Assembly (NCBI GenBank): GCA_964387775.1
Contig: CAYLZO010000057.1
Coordinates: 1 to 23,444, forward strand
DNA length: 23,444 nt
Direction of reading: 5' to 3'
Origin: CAYLZO01 sp964387775
GTDB lineage: Bacteria; Chloroflexota; Anaerolineae; JAAYZQ01
Every line of letters begins with the position of its first letter. Positions within the stretch are counted from its first letter, which is position 1. Position numbers and translations under genes: made by a program. This document shows positions 22,808 to 23,444 of this stretch, piece after piece. The notes beneath the pieces were generated by a model that was not told the DNA's origin, searched no databases, and saw only the letters and a list, made by a program, of their open reading frames with translations.

Positions 22808-23413
22808 CTACTGGCCCGTCACGTCCCAGATGGTGACGACCAGCTTGGGCGGCTGGCCCAGCAGGTCTTTGGGCGCCGCCGAGACCGACACCCTCCAGGA
22901 GGCAGGATTTTCCAGGGGGGGCTGGACCTCGATGGTAAGCGGCGTCTGGCCCTCGATGGACTCGGGCAGGGGCAGCTCCAGCTCGCCGCCGGCGCCCCGG
23001 GCCGATTGGCTCCAACTGCCCTTGACGGCGACGCGGGAACCGTCCAGCGCCGCGATCTCGATCCGGTATCGATGGCCGGCGTGCAAAGGTTGGCTGGTGA
23101 TGATGGCGGGCAGCACCGCGCCTTGGCTCTCCACCTGGGCCACCGCCACCGGCTCTTCGGCCACCGGCGCGGGCGTGGCCTCGCTGGCCTCCTCCAGCGG
23201 GGGATTCTCGACGAGGGTGGCGCTGGCCTGGGGCGTCGCCGCCGGCCCGGCGGTCGTTGCGGCCGGGGTGATGCCCCCTGCCTGCTGGCCATCCTCGTCG
23301 CTGGCGATCAGCCGGGCGGCCAGGAGGCCGATGCCGACCAGGGCCAGTACAATGATCACCCCCAGCACGATGACGAGGGTTCTTTCCCTGGAACTCATGC
23401 CCGAAAGAGCCAT
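22808..23413 (-). CDS. Membrane-anchored protein with small extracellular beta domain, unknown function
   Basis: This 201-residue protein has a short basic cytoplasmic N-terminus (SSRER), one transmembrane helix at about 13-33 (LVIVLGVIIVLALVGIGLLAA), an Ala/Pro/Thr/Glu-rich linker (about 40-95), and an extracellular domain of about 105 residues. The domain is rich in beta strands: HRYRIEIAALDGSRVAVKGSW, LTIEVQPPLENPASWRV and PKLVVTIWDV. It looks like a small immunoglobulin-like fold, but I do not recognise a family. The ATG at 23413 is backed by an excellent Shine-Dalgarno, AAAGGAGG, about 6 bases upstream. It is the first visible gene of the signalling cluster, and its linker style matches the ectodomain stalks of the kinases. 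Its promoter lies outside the window. Function is unknown; an envelope component or sensor accessory is a guess. Confidence 0.8.
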   Translation of the reverse strand: MALSGMSSRERTLVIVLGVIIVLALVGIGLLAARLIASDEDGQQAGGITPAATTAGPAATPQASATLVENPPLEEASEATPAPVAEEPVAVAQVESQGAVLPAIITSQPLHAGHRYRIEIAALDGSRVAVKGSWSQSARGAGGELELPLPESIEGQTPLTIEVQPPLENPASWRVSVSAAPKDLLGQPPKLVVTIWDVTGQ

Positions 23414-23444
23414 GACTGTCCTCCTTTCTTCTATCCGCTAGAAC

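Overview
The window looks like a piece of a high-GC Chloroflexota genome, probably an Anaerolineae-type metagenome assembly. This rests on several signs: many PknB-type receptor kinases with Pro/Thr-rich extracellular stalks and TolB-like propellers, a one-piece pyruvate:ferredoxin oxidoreductase paired with a dihydroorotate-dehydrogenase-like protein, short tandem heptamer/octamer repeats, and a scaffold gap of 10 Ns at 14242-14251. The taxonomy is inferred from gene content and style, not from a marker gene. No rRNA, tRNA, CRISPR array, phage or insertion-sequence gene was seen.

Layout. Positions 1-937 (+) hold the C-terminal part of an adenosine deaminase and a small DksA/TraR zinc-finger protein with its own strong promoter. 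Positions 971-5891 (+) hold a metabolic unit: a strong promoter, a structured leader with a terminator-like hairpin, nifJ (PFOR), a repeat-rich spacer, a DHODH-like flavoprotein gene and a clear rho-independent terminator. Positions 5955-7505 (+) hold a Phd/VapC-type toxin-antitoxin pair followed closely by a GNAT acetyltransferase. Positions 7506-7986 (-) hold a MNT-type nucleotidyltransferase gene that kept a near-consensus promoter and a terminator but has an in-frame amber codon between its GS and DxD motifs. Positions 7993-11838 (-) hold smc with its own consensus promoter; a 119-nt run of heptamer repeats lies inside the coding sequence just before the hinge.

Positions 11880-23413 (-) form a signalling island read right to left: a membrane-anchored secreted-domain protein, a PP2C phosphatase, an FHA/zinc-ribbon tail-anchored protein, a second PP2C with a transmembrane helix and an FN3-like ectodomain, three PknB-like receptor kinases with three different ectodomains, and a lipoprotein with a Big_5 Ig-like domain plus a TolB-like propeller. 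The last five genes are spaced by 13-63 nt and are probably one transcript.

The inferred logic is that the three kinases sense different envelope or extracellular cues. All share a TRT activation-loop motif, which would be a natural target for the FHA protein. Two PP2C enzymes would reverse the phosphorylation, one of them receptor-like. The kinase with two EF-hand-like loops inserted in its propeller is the best candidate for a calcium- or ligand-dependent sensor. The most unusual observations are this island as a system, the EF-hand-bearing propeller kinase, the receptor-type PP2C, the minisatellite inside smc, and a ~74-nt hairpin in front of the receptor PP2C.
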